A stretch of DNA of 64,000 bases from Firmicutes bacterium M10-2 (GCA_000403415.2 KE159692.1:319024-383023); one strand, 5' to 3'; shown: positions 38,708 through 49,964, numbered from the stretch's first letter. Notes: a model not told the origin generated them from the sequence alone. Program-made: numbers and translations.

Positions 38708-41700
38708 TTAGATTCCTTCTTTTTCAATCGCAAGAAGTCTTTCATGACGACGTTTTGCATCTTCAACTGCTCGTTCAAACATCTTGTCGGCTTCTTCTTT
38801 GCCTTTTAATTTAACAAGTTGAGCAAAACGATTTTCTTTCATCATGAATGCTTCCATCTTCGAGTAATCAGGTTCTTGTTTACGATCAATCGTTAATGGT
38901 TTTTCTTTTCTTGGGTCATAACGATAAATGTCAACATAACCGCATTCTACAGCTTCACGTTGAACTTGTTGATGGTTACCCAATCCTCCTTTGATTCCGT
39001 GTTCTACACATGGTGCGTAGGCAATAATCAAAGATGGTCCGTCATAGCTTTCTGCTTCTTGGAATGCTTTCAAAGTTTGCATTTTATCAGCACCCATACA
39101 TACAGAAGCAACATAAACGTGTCCGTAAGTCATAGCGATCTGTCCAAGATCTTTCTTCGCTGTCGTCTTACCGCCGGCTGCGAATTTTGCGATCGAAGAA
39201 CGTTGGCTCGATTTAGAAGATTGTCCACCTGTATTTGAATAAACTTCTGTATCCAATACGAGGATATTTACATTTACATTGTTTGCAAGCACATGGTCTA
39301 CACCACCGTAACCGATGTCATAAGCCCATCCATCACCGCCGACGATCCAGTTTGATTTAGAAACAAGGTCGTATTCAGCAAGTGATTTCACATCTTCTTC
39401 AACATCTGCTTTTGCTACAAGTTCTTTAATTTTCGGTGCCAATTCACGTTGTTTATCACGATCGTTTCCGGCAGCCAAATATTGTTCGAAGAGATCTTTC
39501 AATTCAGGAGTCACTTTATCCAAATTGTCTTCCATGATCTTGAGAACCTTCGACGCTGTATAGTTGTTTGCAAGAGCCATACCATATCCAAATTCAGCGT
39601 TGTCTTCGAATAAAGAGTTCGCCCAAGCTGTACCGTTTCCGTCTTTATCTTTAACAAATGGTGTTGAAGGGTTTGCACCACAGTAAATCGAAGAGCATCC
39701 TGTTGCATTGGCAATTTGCATATCTTTACCGAACAATTGAGAAGCTAAACGATAGTATGGTGTTTCACCACATCCAGGACATGATCCAGGAACTTCGAAA
39801 TATGGCATTTGGAACTGACTTCCCTTGATTGTTGTTTTAGGGAACAGATCCGATTTGTATTCAGTTTGTTTGAATAAATAGTCAGCAAGCGGATCCAAGT
39901 ACAATTGCGAGTTGATATCAGTCATCGCAAGCGCTTTGTTTCCTGCCTTGCCCGGACATTCGCTAACACACAATCCACATCCGACACAGTTTGATGGAGA
40001 TACTTGCACGCGGAAGCGAAGATCAGTATTTGGTTTACCCATCAACGGCAATGTTGCGAATCCTTCAAATTCTTTCGGTGCATTGGCGATTTCTTCAGGA
40101 GTCAATGCGAATGTACGGATCGTTGCATGAGGACATACAAATGAACAGAATCCACATTGAATACAGTTTTCCGGTGTCCATTCAGGAACGTTTGTCGCAA
40201 TTTCACGTTTTTCTTTAAACGCGATATTGTTTTGCATTGTTCCGTCAAGAACTTTGTTTTTCGTAAAGGCGCTGACAGGCATATCGTATCCTTCAAGACC
40301 ATTGATTCTTGAAGCATATTCATCCCAATAAGGATCGCCAGTTTCTTTACGTAAGCTTCCGCTTGGAAGATTTGCCCATTCTGGATCAACTGCCACTTCA
40401 ACGACACCGTCTTTTCCGGCATCGATTGCGCGGTAGTTCAATTCAACAACCGCATCACCTTTTTTACCATAAGATTTCTTCGCTGCCGCTTTCATCAATT
40501 CAACAGCTTTATCGATTGGCATGATTTGTGGGTTCAATGCGAAGAACGCAGATTGAAGGATCGTATTTGTACGACGTCCCATACCAATTGTCTGCGCGAT
40601 TGCAGTTGCATCGATAATATAGAATTTCGCATGTTTTTCTGCCAATTCTTTTTTCAGACGGTTAGGCATATGTTTTACAACTTCTTCCGGCGAGAATGTT
40701 GTATTCAACAAGAATGTTCCGCCATCTTTCAAGTTCCGGGCAAGATCATATTTGAACATATATGAATCAAGCGAGCAAGAAATGAAGTCGGCATTGTTGA
40801 TATAATATGTCGAATGGATCGGGCTGTTACCGAAACGCAAGTGAGAACGAGTTACACCACCGGCCTTTTTCGAGTCGTATGCATAGTATCCTTGAGCATA
40901 CATATCCGTGTTATCTCCAATGATTTTGATTGAAGATTTGTTTGCCGAAACCGTACCGTCAGATCCAAGACCCCAGAACAGACATTCTGTTGCATCGCTC
41001 TTGATCTTGTATGATTTGTCGACAGGAAGAGATGTCATTGTCACATCGTCTTCGATACCGATCGTAAATTGATCTTTTGGTTCGTCTTTTTTCAGTTCTT
41101 CATATACAGCCAAAACTTGATTTGGTTCTGTATCGTGACTTCCAAGACCGTAACGTCCGCCAACGATCTGAATGTCTTTGCCTTTCAATGAAGCAAGAAC
41201 ATCGAGATAAAGAGGATCGCCGCTTGCTCCGCCTTCTTTTGTACGATCAAGAACAGCGATTTTCTTTGTTGTTTCAGGAAGAACCGCTTCAAGATATTTT
41301 GTAGAGAATGGACGATACAAGTGAACTTTGATCAATCCGACTTTTTCACCTTTTGAAATCAGATCATTGACAACTTCTGTTGCAGTTTCCGTTACAGAAC
41401 CCATCGCAACGATTACACGTTCTGCATCAGGTGCACCGACATAGTTGAAAGGTTTGTAATCACGACCTGTAATTTCAGAAATTTTCGCCATATAATCAGC
41501 GACAACATCAGGGATGTTTTCATAGTGTTTGTTTCTTGCTTCCACACCTTGGAAGAAGATATCATCGTTTTCATTTGCACCGCGAGTCACAGGATTTGTG
41601 TGTGGCTGCATTGCGTTTTTACGGAATTCGTCAAGAGCTTTCCAGTCGATCAGTTCTTTGTATTTCTCTGTATCAAATACTTCGATCTTATCCACTTCAT

Positions 41701-42232
41701 GAGAAGTTCGGAATCCATCAAAGAAATGAACAAACGGTACATGACATTTGATCGCAGTCAAATGAGCAACACCCGCAAGATCCATAACTTCTTGTACGGA
41801 ATGACTTGAAAGCATAGGAACACCAGTTTGACGAACTGCATAAACGTCTTCGTGGTCACCGAAAATGTTTAATGAACGACTTGCAAGAGAACGAGCCGCA
41901 ACATGCAATACGACAGGAAGGTTTTCCCCAACCCATTTATAAATATTTGGGATCATCAACAACAAACCTTGTGATGCGGTAAATGTTGTTGGCAATACAC
42001 CAGCTTGAGCAGCACCGTGAACTGCTCCAGAAGCTCCGGCTTCTGATTGTAATTCGGCAATTTTGACAACTTCGTCAAAAGCGTTTTTTCTACCCTGACT
42101 TGCCCAAACATCCATGACTTCAGCCATAGGTGAAGATGGGGTGATTGGGTAAATACAGCTCATCTCAGTAAGAGCATAGGCATTATGGGCGGCAGCAGTG
42201 TTACCATCCATAGATTGAAACTGTTTTGCCAT
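38708..42232 (-). CDS. nifJ: Pyruvate:ferredoxin (flavodoxin) oxidoreductase
   Basis: 1174 aa, the single-chain length. Order of domains: pyruvate-binding N-domain (AAHNAYALTEMSCIYPITPSS), domain II, gamma domain, two 4Fe-4S motifs (CIQCGFCSFVCPHA, CVGCGLCVSECPGKAG), then the thiamine-diphosphate domain with a further cluster (CPGCGETPYYRL; GDGWAYDIGYGG; NTGGQSSKSS). Converts pyruvate to acetyl-CoA, CO2 and reduced ferredoxin, so the organism ferments anaerobically. AAGGAGG precedes the ATG. Confidence 0.98.
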   Translation of the reverse strand: MAKQFQSMDGNTAAAHNAYALTEMSCIYPITPSSPMAEVMDVWASQGRKNAFDEVVKIAELQSEAGASGAVHGAAQAGVLPTTFTASQGLLLMIPNIYKWVGENLPVVLHVAARSLASRSLNIFGDHEDVYAVRQTGVPMLSSHSVQEVMDLAGVAHLTAIKCHVPFVHFFDGFRTSHEVDKIEVFDTEKYKELIDWKALDEFRKNAMQPHTNPVTRGANENDDIFFQGVEARNKHYENIPDVVADYMAKISEITGRDYKPFNYVGAPDAERVIVAMGSVTETATEVVNDLISKGEKVGLIKVHLYRPFSTKYLEAVLPETTKKIAVLDRTKEGGASGDPLYLDVLASLKGKDIQIVGGRYGLGSHDTEPNQVLAVYEELKKDEPKDQFTIGIEDDVTMTSLPVDKSYKIKSDATECLFWGLGSDGTVSANKSSIKIIGDNTDMYAQGYYAYDSKKAGGVTRSHLRFGNSPIHSTYYINNADFISCSLDSYMFKYDLARNLKDGGTFLLNTTFSPEEVVKHMPNRLKKELAEKHAKFYIIDATAIAQTIGMGRRTNTILQSAFFALNPQIMPIDKAVELMKAAAKKSYGKKGDAVVELNYRAIDAGKDGVVEVAVDPEWANLPSGSLRKETGDPYWDEYASRINGLEGYDMPVSAFTKNKVLDGTMQNNIAFKEKREIATNVPEWTPENCIQCGFCSFVCPHATIRTFALTPEEIANAPKEFEGFATLPLMGKPNTDLRFRVQVSPSNCVGCGLCVSECPGKAGNKALAMTDINSQLYLDPLADYLFKQTEYKSDLFPKTTIKGSQFQMPYFEVPGSCPGCGETPYYRLASQLFGKDMQIANATGCSSIYCGANPSTPFVKDKDGNGTAWANSLFEDNAEFGYGMALANNYTASKVLKIMEDNLDKVTPELKDLFEQYLAAGNDRDKQRELAPKIKELVAKADVEEDVKSLAEYDLVSKSNWIVGGDGWAYDIGYGGVDHVLANNVNVNILVLDTEVYSNTGGQSSKSSQRSSIAKFAAGGKTTAKKDLGQIAMTYGHVYVASVCMGADKMQTLKAFQEAESYDGPSLIIAYAPCVEHGIKGGLGNHQQVQREAVECGYVDIYRYDPRKEKPLTIDRKQEPDYSKMEAFMMKENRFAQLVKLKGKEEADKMFERAVEDAKRRHERLLAIEKEGI

Positions 42233-42250
42233 TAAAGTATTTCCTCCTTC

Positions 42251-42317
42251 GTATGTAAATACACATACATAGCGTTATTATTATAAGTCTTTTTAAATCG
42301 TTTTGAAAGCGATTTTT
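42251..42317 (-). promoter_or_regulatory. nifJ promoter with cre-like site and a leader palindrome
   Basis: -10 TATAAT (42,285-42,280). TGAAAGCGATTTTT at 42,304-42,317 (plus strand) matches 12 of 14 cre positions and covers the -35 position. A palindrome GTATGT-N6-ACATAC (42,251-42,268) lies in the leader. Confidence 0.5.
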
Positions 42318-42385
42318 TGAATTCCCGTGTATAAAAAGTAATTTTAGACTAATTAATTTCCATCAAAAAAACACAATTCCGCAAA

Positions 42386-42412
42386 AGAAAAAGAGATCAG
42401 CATGATCTCTTC
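42386..42412 (-). terminator. Intrinsic terminator after trmK
   Basis: Stem AGAGATCA/TGATCTCT, loop of 3-4, then TTTTTC on the minus strand; it overlaps the trmK end. Confidence 0.75.
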
Positions 42413-43050
42413 GTTCTTATCTGTTCTAAAAGCTTTAAACGCTTTTCCCCTTCTTTGAATTGTGATGCAGGTACACTAAGTTCCAACGCTTTCCACTTTT
42501 TATATTCATGATCCACAAACTGCTTGTATTCTTCATCTTCGATCATGTGATATCCGTAATAATCTTTTAAAACACTACGCTCTTGCTTTCCATGCATGAC
42601 ATAAAGGATCGGATAAAAATGATTTCCTTCTTTGATCGTTCTTTCTTTTACGATTCGAAAATGGTGATCGATCAAATACTTTCTCAAATCCGGTGCATCT
42701 TTATGTGGAGAAAGGATCATGCTTTGAAGATGGCTCGCTTTTTCTTTTCCATCCTCAAGGATGGAAATCATCAACTGGCCTCCCATGCCTGCAATCAAGA
42801 TCTGATCGACATCGTCAGGCAAATTTACAATCCCATTCATCAAAAGGCAGCAAATATCTGCCTCTTCTTTTTCGAACAGCGTTCTTGCACGTTGCAATGG
42901 TCCCTGCGCCACATCGCAGGCATACACTTTTTTTCCTTTTTCCTGTGCAAGTTTCAAAGAAATATACCCATGATCGCAACCGATATCTGCAATGACTTCT
43001 CCATCGCACCATTCAAACAAAGCTTGAAGCCGATTCGATAATTTGATCAT
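42397..43050 (-). CDS. trmK: tRNA (adenine-22-N1)-methyltransferase
   Basis: 217 aa. SAM-binding motif [18 protein letters not shown] at residues 20-37, and [17 protein letters not shown], the TrmK signature. Usual partner directly downstream of rpoD in Firmicutes; the ATG overlaps the rpoD stop by 4 nt. Methylates A22 of tRNAs. Confidence 0.92.
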   Translation of the reverse strand: MIKLSNRLQALFEWCDGEVIADIGCDHGYISLKLAQEKGKKVYACDVAQGPLQRARTLFEKEEADICCLLMNGIVNLPDDVDQILIAGMGGQLMISILEDGKEKASHLQSMILSPHKDAPDLRKYLIDHHFRIVKERTIKEGNHFYPILYVMHGKQERSVLKDYYGYHMIEDEEYKQFVDHEYKKWKALELSVPASQFKEGEKRLKLLEQIRTKRSC

Positions 43051-44288
43051 GACTTCACAAAGTCTTTTAACCGTTTCGAGCGATTTGGATGTTTTAATTT
43101 CCGCAACGCTTTCGCTTCGATTTGACGAATCCGCTCACGCGTCACATTAAACTCTTTGCCCACTTCTTCCAACGTTCTTGTACGCCCGTCCAGCAAACCG
43201 AAACGCAAACGCAGAACTTTTTCTTCACGTTCCGTCAAACCTTGCAAGACTGCGTTGATTTCGTCTTTGAGCAATTGATTGTTCGTATAGTCATCTGGCG
43301 ATAATGTATCTTTATCCTCGATAAAATCTCCCAAATGCGAGTCATCTTCTTCTCCGATCGGAGTTTCCAAAGATACCGGATCCAAAGCGATTTTCTGGAT
43401 TTCGCGCACCTTTTCGGCACTGATTCCTTCCATTTTTTCAGCAATTTCTTCCGGAAGCGGATCGCGTCCTAGATCCTGCACCAATTGACGCTGAATTCTT
43501 GTCAATTTATTGATCGTTTCTACCATATGCACCGGAATACGAATCGTCCGAGCTTGGTCGGCAATGGCACGTGTAATCGATTGACGAATCCACCATGTCG
43601 CATAAGTCGAGAACTTAAAACCTTTGGTATAGTCGAATTTTTCGACCGCCTTGATCAAGCCGCAGTTTCCTTCTTGAATCAAATCCAAAAACAGCATACC
43701 TCGTCCGACATACTTTTTCGCGATTGAAACGACAAGACGTAAATTGGAAGAAATCAAAAGTTGTTTTGCCTGTTCGCCATCTTCAGCCACCCGTTCCAAT
43801 TCTTTTCTTTTATTTTCATCCATATTCGGATCGGCTTCCAGTTTTTCTTTGGCTTCCACCCCATCCTGAATTCTTTTGGCAATAATCGGCTCTTCTTTCG
43901 GATTCAACAAAGGAATTTGTCCGATCTCTTTTAAATACATTTTTACCGGATCGTTGATCTTGGCATGAGATGCATTCGCAAAGGTTTGCTCCAACTGAGA
44001 AATCGAATCGTCGATCGAAGAATCTTCATCATCCATTTCATCTCCGAGATCTTCATCCCCATCCATTTCATAGTCATCGCTATCTACCACGAAATTGATA
44101 TTGTTTTCTTCGCACCAATTAAACAGTTCATCCGTTGTTTCATCGTCAAGATTAAGATGGGAAATCGAATCCATGAATTCGTTTTGCGTGATATCAACAT
44201 TCGCATCACGCATTGCTTCAAGGTACAATTTTGCTTCATCCAAATCGGCGAATTTCTTTTTTGTTAATTTTTTTTCAAGTGTAGGCAT
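43047..44288 (-). CDS. rpoD: Primary sigma factor (SigA)
   Basis: 413 aa. Acidic region 1.1 (many D/E, residues 60-95), region 1.2 [16 protein letters not shown], region 2 with [16 protein letters not shown], region 3 and region 4 ([22 protein letters not shown]). Directs RNA polymerase to housekeeping promoters. It sits between dnaG and trmK in the macromolecular-synthesis order. Confidence 0.98.
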   Translation of the reverse strand: MPTLEKKLTKKKFADLDEAKLYLEAMRDANVDITQNEFMDSISHLNLDDETTDELFNWCEENNINFVVDSDDYEMDGDEDLGDEMDDEDSSIDDSISQLEQTFANASHAKINDPVKMYLKEIGQIPLLNPKEEPIIAKRIQDGVEAKEKLEADPNMDENKRKELERVAEDGEQAKQLLISSNLRLVVSIAKKYVGRGMLFLDLIQEGNCGLIKAVEKFDYTKGFKFSTYATWWIRQSITRAIADQARTIRIPVHMVETINKLTRIQRQLVQDLGRDPLPEEIAEKMEGISAEKVREIQKIALDPVSLETPIGEEDDSHLGDFIEDKDTLSPDDYTNNQLLKDEINAVLQGLTEREEKVLRLRFGLLDGRTRTLEEVGKEFNVTRERIRQIEAKALRKLKHPNRSKRLKDFVKS

Positions 44289-44292
44289 TTCA

Positions 44293-46038
44293 TCAACCTT
44301 CCTTTCGATTTCTGATTTTGTTTCGCTCTTCGATCAATAAGGCTTTCGTCTTGGCAAGAGCCACCTTCTGCAAAGGATCATGGATCCTCTGAATCTGGCC
44401 GTTGATTTTTTCAATTTGCTCGTTGATCGTGCATTCCTTGATCTTCCATAAACTATCTTCAAACACTTCCTCATTGACTTCGTTTTCTTCATATGTCAAT
44501 AAGGAAGCCAACAAGTTTCGGACTTCTTCTTCTTCGATGGAAGCAAACAAGTCATTGGCATCCAGTTTATCTTCCGTTCGATAATGATCGTAAATATATA
44601 AGGATAAAAGACGATACGTTTCATCTTTAAAAAATCCAATTTCTTCCTTAAAACGAAGAGAATACTGCTTCGATGAAAGGATGGAATTAAGGATATAAAA
44701 TTCCGCTTTCTTTCTTCCGTTTTGCGGTGCCGGAATATATAAGGGTCTTCTTTTTTCGATTCTTTTTTCTTTTTGACCTTGCGTATCGGATGTCAAAGAA
44801 AAATCGAACCCTGTCAATTGTTTAAGACGTGATAAATATCCCGGTTTTTCAAACGAATCACTCATCTTTGAAATTACGCTATTCATTTCAAGCGCGAACG
44901 CTTTTTTCTCTTCGTAATTTTCCAGATTGTATTGATCGGGCAAATAACGAAACAAAAATTCAATAAACGAAATTGTATGCTCCGCTATGTGCTGCACTTC
45001 CCCGGCTCCAAATTCGCAAAACACTTCATCCGGATCTTTTGTCTTTGAATTTTCGACAATTGAAAAAGGAATTTGCGCTTCCATAGCCATCTTGCCGAAT
45101 GTATACGCTGCTTTTTTCCCGGCCCGGTCATTATCGTACCAGACATGAACCGGAACTTTTAAACGTCCGATCAAACGCAATTGCTCTTGCGTACATGCAG
45201 TCCCAAGACATGCAATCCCTTCATGAATGTCTGCTTTTTCCAAGCCAAGAACATCCATAGCTCCTTCGCATAAGATAACGCGTCCTTTTTTGCGTGCGCT
45301 CTCTTTTGCACGATGGTAATTAAAAATCAGCTTTCCCTTTTCGTATAACGGAGTAGAGGCCGTATTGATATATTTTGGAATCTGATCGTTGTCGCCCACT
45401 CTTCGAGCCGTATATCCGACCACAGCTCCATTCGGATCATGGATGGGAATCATGATCCGGTCAAAAAAAACCGCCCTGCCATCATGCATGACACCCGCAT
45501 TTTCAAGAGCAGTTTCTTCATAACCTTTGGCCTGAAAGAAATAATCGTTTTTCTTTCCTTGCGGCGCATAACCGATCTGAAACTTTTCAATTACCGCTTC
45601 ATCAAATTTTCGCTTTTTTAATGCCGATAAAGCAAACTCTCCGTCCTCGCTGTTTAATTCATATTGTAAATACTTTGTGTATTCGTTCAGAATGTTTCGC
45701 TCTTTTTCGAAAGGATCTTTTTTCTCCTTGATCTGGATCGTATCAACCTGAAGGGGATAGTTGATCCATTGAGCCACTTTATATACGGCTTCCGGAAAGG
45801 AAATATTTTCTATTTTCTGCACGAACGAGAAAACATTCCCTCCGGTTCCGCATACAAAGCATTTAAAAATCTGCTTTTCTTCCGAGATCGACATTGAAGG
45901 ATCGTGGTCGTCATGAAACGGACACTGTGCGACGTAGTTTTTTCCTTTTTTTTCGACCGATATATATTTACTGATGATATCTACGATATCCGCCCCTTGG
46001 CGGATATTTTTCATATCTTCTTCTTTGATCCAAGCCAA
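44293..46038 (-). CDS. dnaG: DNA primase
   Basis: 581 aa. Zinc-binding [14 protein letters not shown]...CFVCGTGG (CHC2 type) near residues 39-65; TOPRIM core with [12 protein letters not shown] and [13 protein letters not shown]-terminal helicase-binding helices. Makes Okazaki primers. Four nt upstream of rpoD, with which it is surely co-transcribed. Confidence 0.97.
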   Translation of the reverse strand: MAWIKEEDMKNIRQGADIVDIISKYISVEKKGKNYVAQCPFHDDHDPSMSISEEKQIFKCFVCGTGGNVFSFVQKIENISFPEAVYKVAQWINYPLQVDTIQIKEKKDPFEKERNILNEYTKYLQYELNSEDGEFALSALKKRKFDEAVIEKFQIGYAPQGKKNDYFFQAKGYEETALENAGVMHDGRAVFFDRIMIPIHDPNGAVVGYTARRVGDNDQIPKYINTASTPLYEKGKLIFNYHRAKESARKKGRVILCEGAMDVLGLEKADIHEGIACLGTACTQEQLRLIGRLKVPVHVWYDNDRAGKKAAYTFGKMAMEAQIPFSIVENSKTKDPDEVFCEFGAGEVQHIAEHTISFIEFLFRYLPDQYNLENYEEKKAFALEMNSVISKMSDSFEKPGYLSRLKQLTGFDFSLTSDTQGQKEKRIEKRRPLYIPAPQNGRKKAEFYILNSILSSKQYSLRFKEEIGFFKDETYRLLSLYIYDHYRTEDKLDANDLFASIEEEEVRNLLASLLTYEENEVNEEVFEDSLWKIKECTINEQIEKINGQIQRIHDPLQKVALAKTKALLIEERNKIRNRKEG

Positions 46039-46048
46039 ATGCTACCTC

Positions 46049-47431
46049 TTAAAATTGTGTTCTTTTCCTTAAATAATCGCAAAGATCGTCAATCGCAACA
46101 CGTTCCTGTTCCATAGTATCGCGATCCCGCACCGTAACACAGCCATCTTTTTCTGTTTCAAAATCCACTGTGACACAATACGGAGTTCCGATGCTATCTT
46201 GGCGACGATATCGCTTTCCGATACTTTGCGCCTCATCGAATGTGGTCGAAAACTCTTTTGCCACTTTATGGAATATTTCCATCGCTTCATCGCTTAATTT
46301 TTTCGATAAAGGAAGGATTGCCGCTTTGTATGGCGCAAGACAAGGATGAAGCTTCAACACAAGACGGGTATCCTTTTCTCCAACTTCTTCTTCCGTATAT
46401 GCTTCGCACATAATGGCCAACAGCAAACGTTCTACTCCCACACTTGGCTCGATCACATAAGGAATATATTTTTCGTTTGTTTCCTGATCAAAGTACTCTA
46501 AAGACTGCTTGCTTGTTTCTTGATGGGCTTTCAAATCAAAATCCGTTCGATCTGCGATACCCCACAGCTCTCCCCAGCCGATCGGATGTGCGAAATTGTA
46601 TTCGATATCGCTTGTTCCGTTAGAGTAATGCGCAAGTTCTTGCTGTTCATGAGCACGCAAGCGCACATTTTCGTCTTTCAAACCGAGATCTTTTAAAAAC
46701 TGCACACAAGTTTTGCAGTAGTAATCGAACCATTCCAAATCTGTTCCCGGTTTACAGAAAAACTCAAGTTCCATTTGTTCGAATTCACGCATACGGAAAA
46801 TAAAGTTTCCCGGCGTGATCTCGTTTCGAAAACTTTTTCCGATCTGCCCAACTCCGAAAGGAAGTTTCTTTCGCATTGTCCGCTGAACATTTTTAAAGTT
46901 GACGAAGATTCCCTGTGCTGTTTCAGGACGAAGGTAAATTGTGCTTTTTGCATCTTCCAATACACCTTGGAATGTCTTAAACATTAAATTGAATTGACGA
47001 ATAGATGTAAAATCGTGAGCGCCGCATTTCGGGCATGCAATGTTGTGGTCCTTAATGAATTGTTCCATTTCTTCATTACTCATTCCGGCTGGATTCACTT
47101 CTCCGCCCGTTGCCTCTTCGATCAGTTGATCCGCGCGAAATCTCGACTTGCACGCTTTGCAGTCCATCAAAGGATCGGAAAACCCTCCGACATGACCGCT
47201 TGCAACCCAAACATTCGGATTCATTAAGATCGCGCTTTGGATGCCGACATTATGTACACTTTCCTGAATAAATCGTTTCCACCACGCATTTTTGATATTA
47301 TTTTTTAATTCAACTCCTAAAGGACCAAAATCCCAAGTATTGGCCAGCCCTCCGTAAATTTCGGATCCTTGATACACAAATCCCGAGTTTTTCATATGGG
47401 CTACTACATCATTGAAGGTTTTTTCGTTCAC
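46049..47431 (-). CDS. glyS: Glycyl-tRNA synthetase, class II homodimeric type
   Basis: 460 aa, the single-chain alpha2 enzyme rather than alpha2beta2. Motif 2 region [25 protein letters not shown] with [13 protein letters not shown] before it; motif 3 [19 protein letters not shown]; C-terminal anticodon domain. A zinc pair CKACKSRF...CPKCGAHDF sits in the N-terminal third. First gene of the glyS-dnaG-rpoD-trmK unit. No T-box leader fits in the 90 bp upstream. Confidence 0.97.
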   Translation of the reverse strand: MNEKTFNDVVAHMKNSGFVYQGSEIYGGLANTWDFGPLGVELKNNIKNAWWKRFIQESVHNVGIQSAILMNPNVWVASGHVGGFSDPLMDCKACKSRFRADQLIEEATGGEVNPAGMSNEEMEQFIKDHNIACPKCGAHDFTSIRQFNLMFKTFQGVLEDAKSTIYLRPETAQGIFVNFKNVQRTMRKKLPFGVGQIGKSFRNEITPGNFIFRMREFEQMELEFFCKPGTDLEWFDYYCKTCVQFLKDLGLKDENVRLRAHEQQELAHYSNGTSDIEYNFAHPIGWGELWGIADRTDFDLKAHQETSKQSLEYFDQETNEKYIPYVIEPSVGVERLLLAIMCEAYTEEEVGEKDTRLVLKLHPCLAPYKAAILPLSKKLSDEAMEIFHKVAKEFSTTFDEAQSIGKRYRRQDSIGTPYCVTVDFETEKDGCVTVRDRDTMEQERVAIDDLCDYLRKRTQF

Positions 47432-47490
47432 TTTGATCTCCTCTTTCCATATATTTTATTTCCCTTAAAACGATAAGGATAGACTGTTTT

Positions 47491-47499
47491 ATTATATCA
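47491..47499 (-). promoter_or_regulatory. Promoter of the glyS-dnaG-rpoD-trmK unit
   Basis: Extended -10 TGATATAAT on the minus strand (47,499-47,491), just after the recO terminator. No strong -35. Confidence 0.55.
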
Positions 47500-47512
47500 T
47501 ATTTATGTCAAC

Positions 47513-47534
47513 AAAAAAAGGCCTCTAAGCCTTT
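47513..47534 (-). terminator. Intrinsic terminator after recO
   Basis: Stem AAAGGC/GCCTTT, loop CTCTAA, then a run of seven T on the minus strand. Confidence 0.75.
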
Positions 47535-48262
47535 CCCTGTCCAAGCGTCCGAATCGAAGAAAGAAAGCGAACACTTGGAAGTTCAACATTTTCAAAGTAT
47601 TCAAACCACTTCGCCAAAAACAAAAAATCATCAAGGTCATACGATGCATGCTTGGCGAGCACATCGACAAGATCGTCTTTTACGATCAAGACATTGCGCA
47701 GTTTTTCAAGATCTTCTTTCGGCCATTTCGGATATTGCCCCTGATTGCAGTTGACACAAAGAAACCCTCCTCCAACCATTGAAACGGTTTCGATCTTCTG
47801 CTTCGAACCACAGGAAACACAAGCATTTACATTCGGTGAAATTCCTTCGTTTTTCAAAATCTTTCCCATCAAAAAACATGCGTAATTCAGATTGGAAACT
47901 TTATCCGAAAAATTTTCCCACACTTTTTTGAGCAGCTTTTGATATTCAGGAACAATATGCACTCGAAACAGGCAGTCCCGCAGCACGAAGCATACACTTT
48001 GAGCAATAAGATCATCTTGTATGTGATAATAATATTTGTTCACATTCCCTTTGATCAACTTATCCATTGTACTGCTTTTTTGCTCGGAAACGATCAATGT
48101 CACATCTGAAAACGGATTGCATAATCTTCTGTTTTTTGATGCCGGGGATTGGATCCCTCTGGCATAGACACTTTGGATCCGATCTTCGAGCAGCACATAA
48201 ACAATTCCGTTTCTTTCTTTGTGATCCTGCACAGAAAGCACAAGGCCGGTGATATCGATCAT
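47525..48262 (-). CDS. recO: DNA repair protein RecO
   Basis: 245 aa from the ATG at 48,262, which lies inside the era stop. OB-fold N-domain (MIDITGLVLSVQDHKERNGI), then helices and the zinc set CVSCGSKQKI...CVNCNQGQ near residues 150-180. Loads RecA with RecFR. Standard position after era. Confidence 0.93.
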   Translation of the reverse strand: MIDITGLVLSVQDHKERNGIVYVLLEDRIQSVYARGIQSPASKNRRLCNPFSDVTLIVSEQKSSTMDKLIKGNVNKYYYHIQDDLIAQSVCFVLRDCLFRVHIVPEYQKLLKKVWENFSDKVSNLNYACFLMGKILKNEGISPNVNACVSCGSKQKIETVSMVGGGFLCVNCNQGQYPKWPKEDLEKLRNVLIVKDDLVDVLAKHASYDLDDFLFLAKWFEYFENVELPSVRFLSSIRTLGQGKA

Positions 48263-48263
48263 T

Positions 48264-49166
48264 TTACATCGCACCTTCGTTTAATTCATCCAATCCGAAC
48301 TCTCGAATCTTCTGTTCTTTGTTGCGCCAATTTTTTTCAACGCGTACATACAATTCGAGATCAATTGGATAACCGAGCATTTTTTTCAGTTCTCTTTGAG
48401 AAGCAATCCGGATTTCTTTGATCATCGATCCTTGTTTTCCGATCAAAATTCCTTTTTGAGAATCACGATCTACGATAATCAAAGCGTCAATGAACCATTT
48501 TTCATCTTTGAATTGTTTTTTTTCAAGCACAACAGCTATGCTGTGAGGAACTTCCTCATTGGTCTTGTTCAAGATTTTTTCCCGAATGATCTCGCAAATC
48601 CGGAAATTTTCGTCATGATCGGTTTTCATATCGTCCGGATACAAAGCCTCTCCTTCCGGCAAGTATCCTTGGATGGTATCGAGAACTTCATCCAAATTGT
48701 CCTTTTCTTTGGCACTGATCGGAATGATCTCATCAAAATCATATTTCTGCTGCCAATTCATCAAAGCTTGCAGAATCTTTTCTTTTGAAAGCTTATCGAT
48801 CTTGTTTACGAGCAAAAGCACCGGTTTGTGCAATGTCTTGATCCGCTTCAAAATGAATTCATCTCCGGGACCGAATTTCTGGGTAACATCGATGATCCAT
48901 GCAATCACATCGCAGTCTTCCATTGCCGTATACGCATTTTTATTGAGCACACGTCCAAGCTGTTGCTGCGGTTTATGAATGCCTGGCGTATCCACAAATA
49001 CGAATTGTGCTTTGGAAGTTGTCAGTATGCCGGCGATATTGTTTCGTGTCGTATTCGGCGTGTCGGTCATAATCGCTATTTTTTCTTTCATCAGCGCGTT
49101 AAGTAACGTGCTCTTTCCTGCATTCGGTCGTCCGACGATCGCAATAAAACCAGATTTATAATTCAT
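48264..49166 (-). CDS. era: GTPase Era
   Basis: 300 aa. G1 GRPNAGKSTLL, G2 TTRNNIAG, G3 DTPGIHKP, G4 NKIDK, then KH domain with GKQGSMIKEIRIASQRELKKML. Assists 30S maturation by binding the 16S rRNA 3' end. Followed directly by recO and preceded by dgkA, 11 nt apart. Confidence 0.98.
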   Translation of the reverse strand: MNYKSGFIAIVGRPNAGKSTLLNALMKEKIAIMTDTPNTTRNNIAGILTTSKAQFVFVDTPGIHKPQQQLGRVLNKNAYTAMEDCDVIAWIIDVTQKFGPGDEFILKRIKTLHKPVLLLVNKIDKLSKEKILQALMNWQQKYDFDEIIPISAKEKDNLDEVLDTIQGYLPEGEALYPDDMKTDHDENFRICEIIREKILNKTNEEVPHSIAVVLEKKQFKDEKWFIDALIIVDRDSQKGILIGKQGSMIKEIRIASQRELKKMLGYPIDLELYVRVEKNWRNKEQKIREFGLDELNEGAM

Positions 49167-49177
49167 ACTATCTTACC

Positions 49178-49528
49178 TCAATTCATTAATTTAGGAACCA
49201 TGATCACGATTGCGCTGATCACAGCAAACACACAAACGATCATGACTGCCGCAGCAGCCATATCCTTGATCAAGCCTGCCCGAGGATCACGTTCTAAAGA
49301 AATATAATCCACACAGCGCTCAATGCACGAGTTAAACGTTTCAGCGACAATAACGAGTGTGACACATAATAAAATCCATAACCATTCCCACACAGAACAC
49401 CCTAAAAGATAGGCTGCCAGAAATGCCAAAACACCTCCGACAAACTGGAATAAGATGCTCTTATCATTAAGCAGGCCGTTGCGTATCCCCAGCCAAGCGT
49501 ATTTAAATCGACCGAGGAACCACTTCAT
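49178..49528 (-). CDS. dgkA: Undecaprenol/diacylglycerol kinase
   Basis: 116 aa with three membrane helices. The motif VAETFNSCIERCVDYIS corresponds to the E-x-x-N-x-x-x-E active site; LIKDMAAAAVMI is the third-helix signature. The Firmicutes enzyme recycles undecaprenol. The start at 49,528 (MKWFLGRFKYAW) overlaps ybeY by 26 nt; an ATG four codons earlier is possible. Confidence 0.92.
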   Translation of the reverse strand: MKWFLGRFKYAWLGIRNGLLNDKSILFQFVGGVLAFLAAYLLGCSVWEWLWILLCVTLVIVAETFNSCIERCVDYISLERDPRAGLIKDMAAAAVMIVCVFAVISAIVIMVPKLMN

Positions 49529-49964
49529 CGAGAATTTCATCCTGCAGACCGAACATGATCTTTTCGTCATCGATGTTCATATGGTCATATCCGAAAAGAT
49601 GGAGAAGTCCATGGCAGAACAAAAAACACGCTTCACGACGTGGGGAATGACCGTATTGTTCGGCTTGGTCTTTGATTGCCTGCACATTGATAAAGATATC
49701 CCCTAGTTCTTCTTCCTCTTCTTCAATGTAAATATTGGATTTGTCATCCTGCATCGCAAAAGAGATGACATCGGTGGCTCGGTCGATCTTGCGATAATCG
49801 CGATTGATTTCATGAATTTTTTGGGGAGTCACAAAAATGACAGACATCGAATACGCAGACTCTTTATGTAAAATCTTGCATGCCCTTTCGGCAATTCTTT
49901 CAAAGTCATCTACATACGACATGATTTCTTCACTATTTGTTTCGTTTACAACTATTATTTCCAT
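49503..49964 (-). CDS. ybeY: Endoribonuclease YbeY
   Basis: 153 aa. Zinc motif HGLLHLFGYDH near residues 119-129 and the RxxxRATDVISF-type DRATDVISFAMQ. Matures 16S rRNA 3' ends. First gene of ybeY-dgkA-era-recO. Confidence 0.96.
   Translation of the reverse strand: MEIIVVNETNSEEIMSYVDDFERIAERACKILHKESAYSMSVIFVTPQKIHEINRDYRKIDRATDVISFAMQDDKSNIYIEEEEEELGDIFINVQAIKDQAEQYGHSPRREACFLFCHGLLHLFGYDHMNIDDEKIMFGLQDEILDEVVPRSI

Noticed and set aside
47432..47524. T-box leader for glyS
   Set aside because: Only about 90 bp separate glyS from the recO terminator; there is no room for a T-box and no specifier structure was seen.
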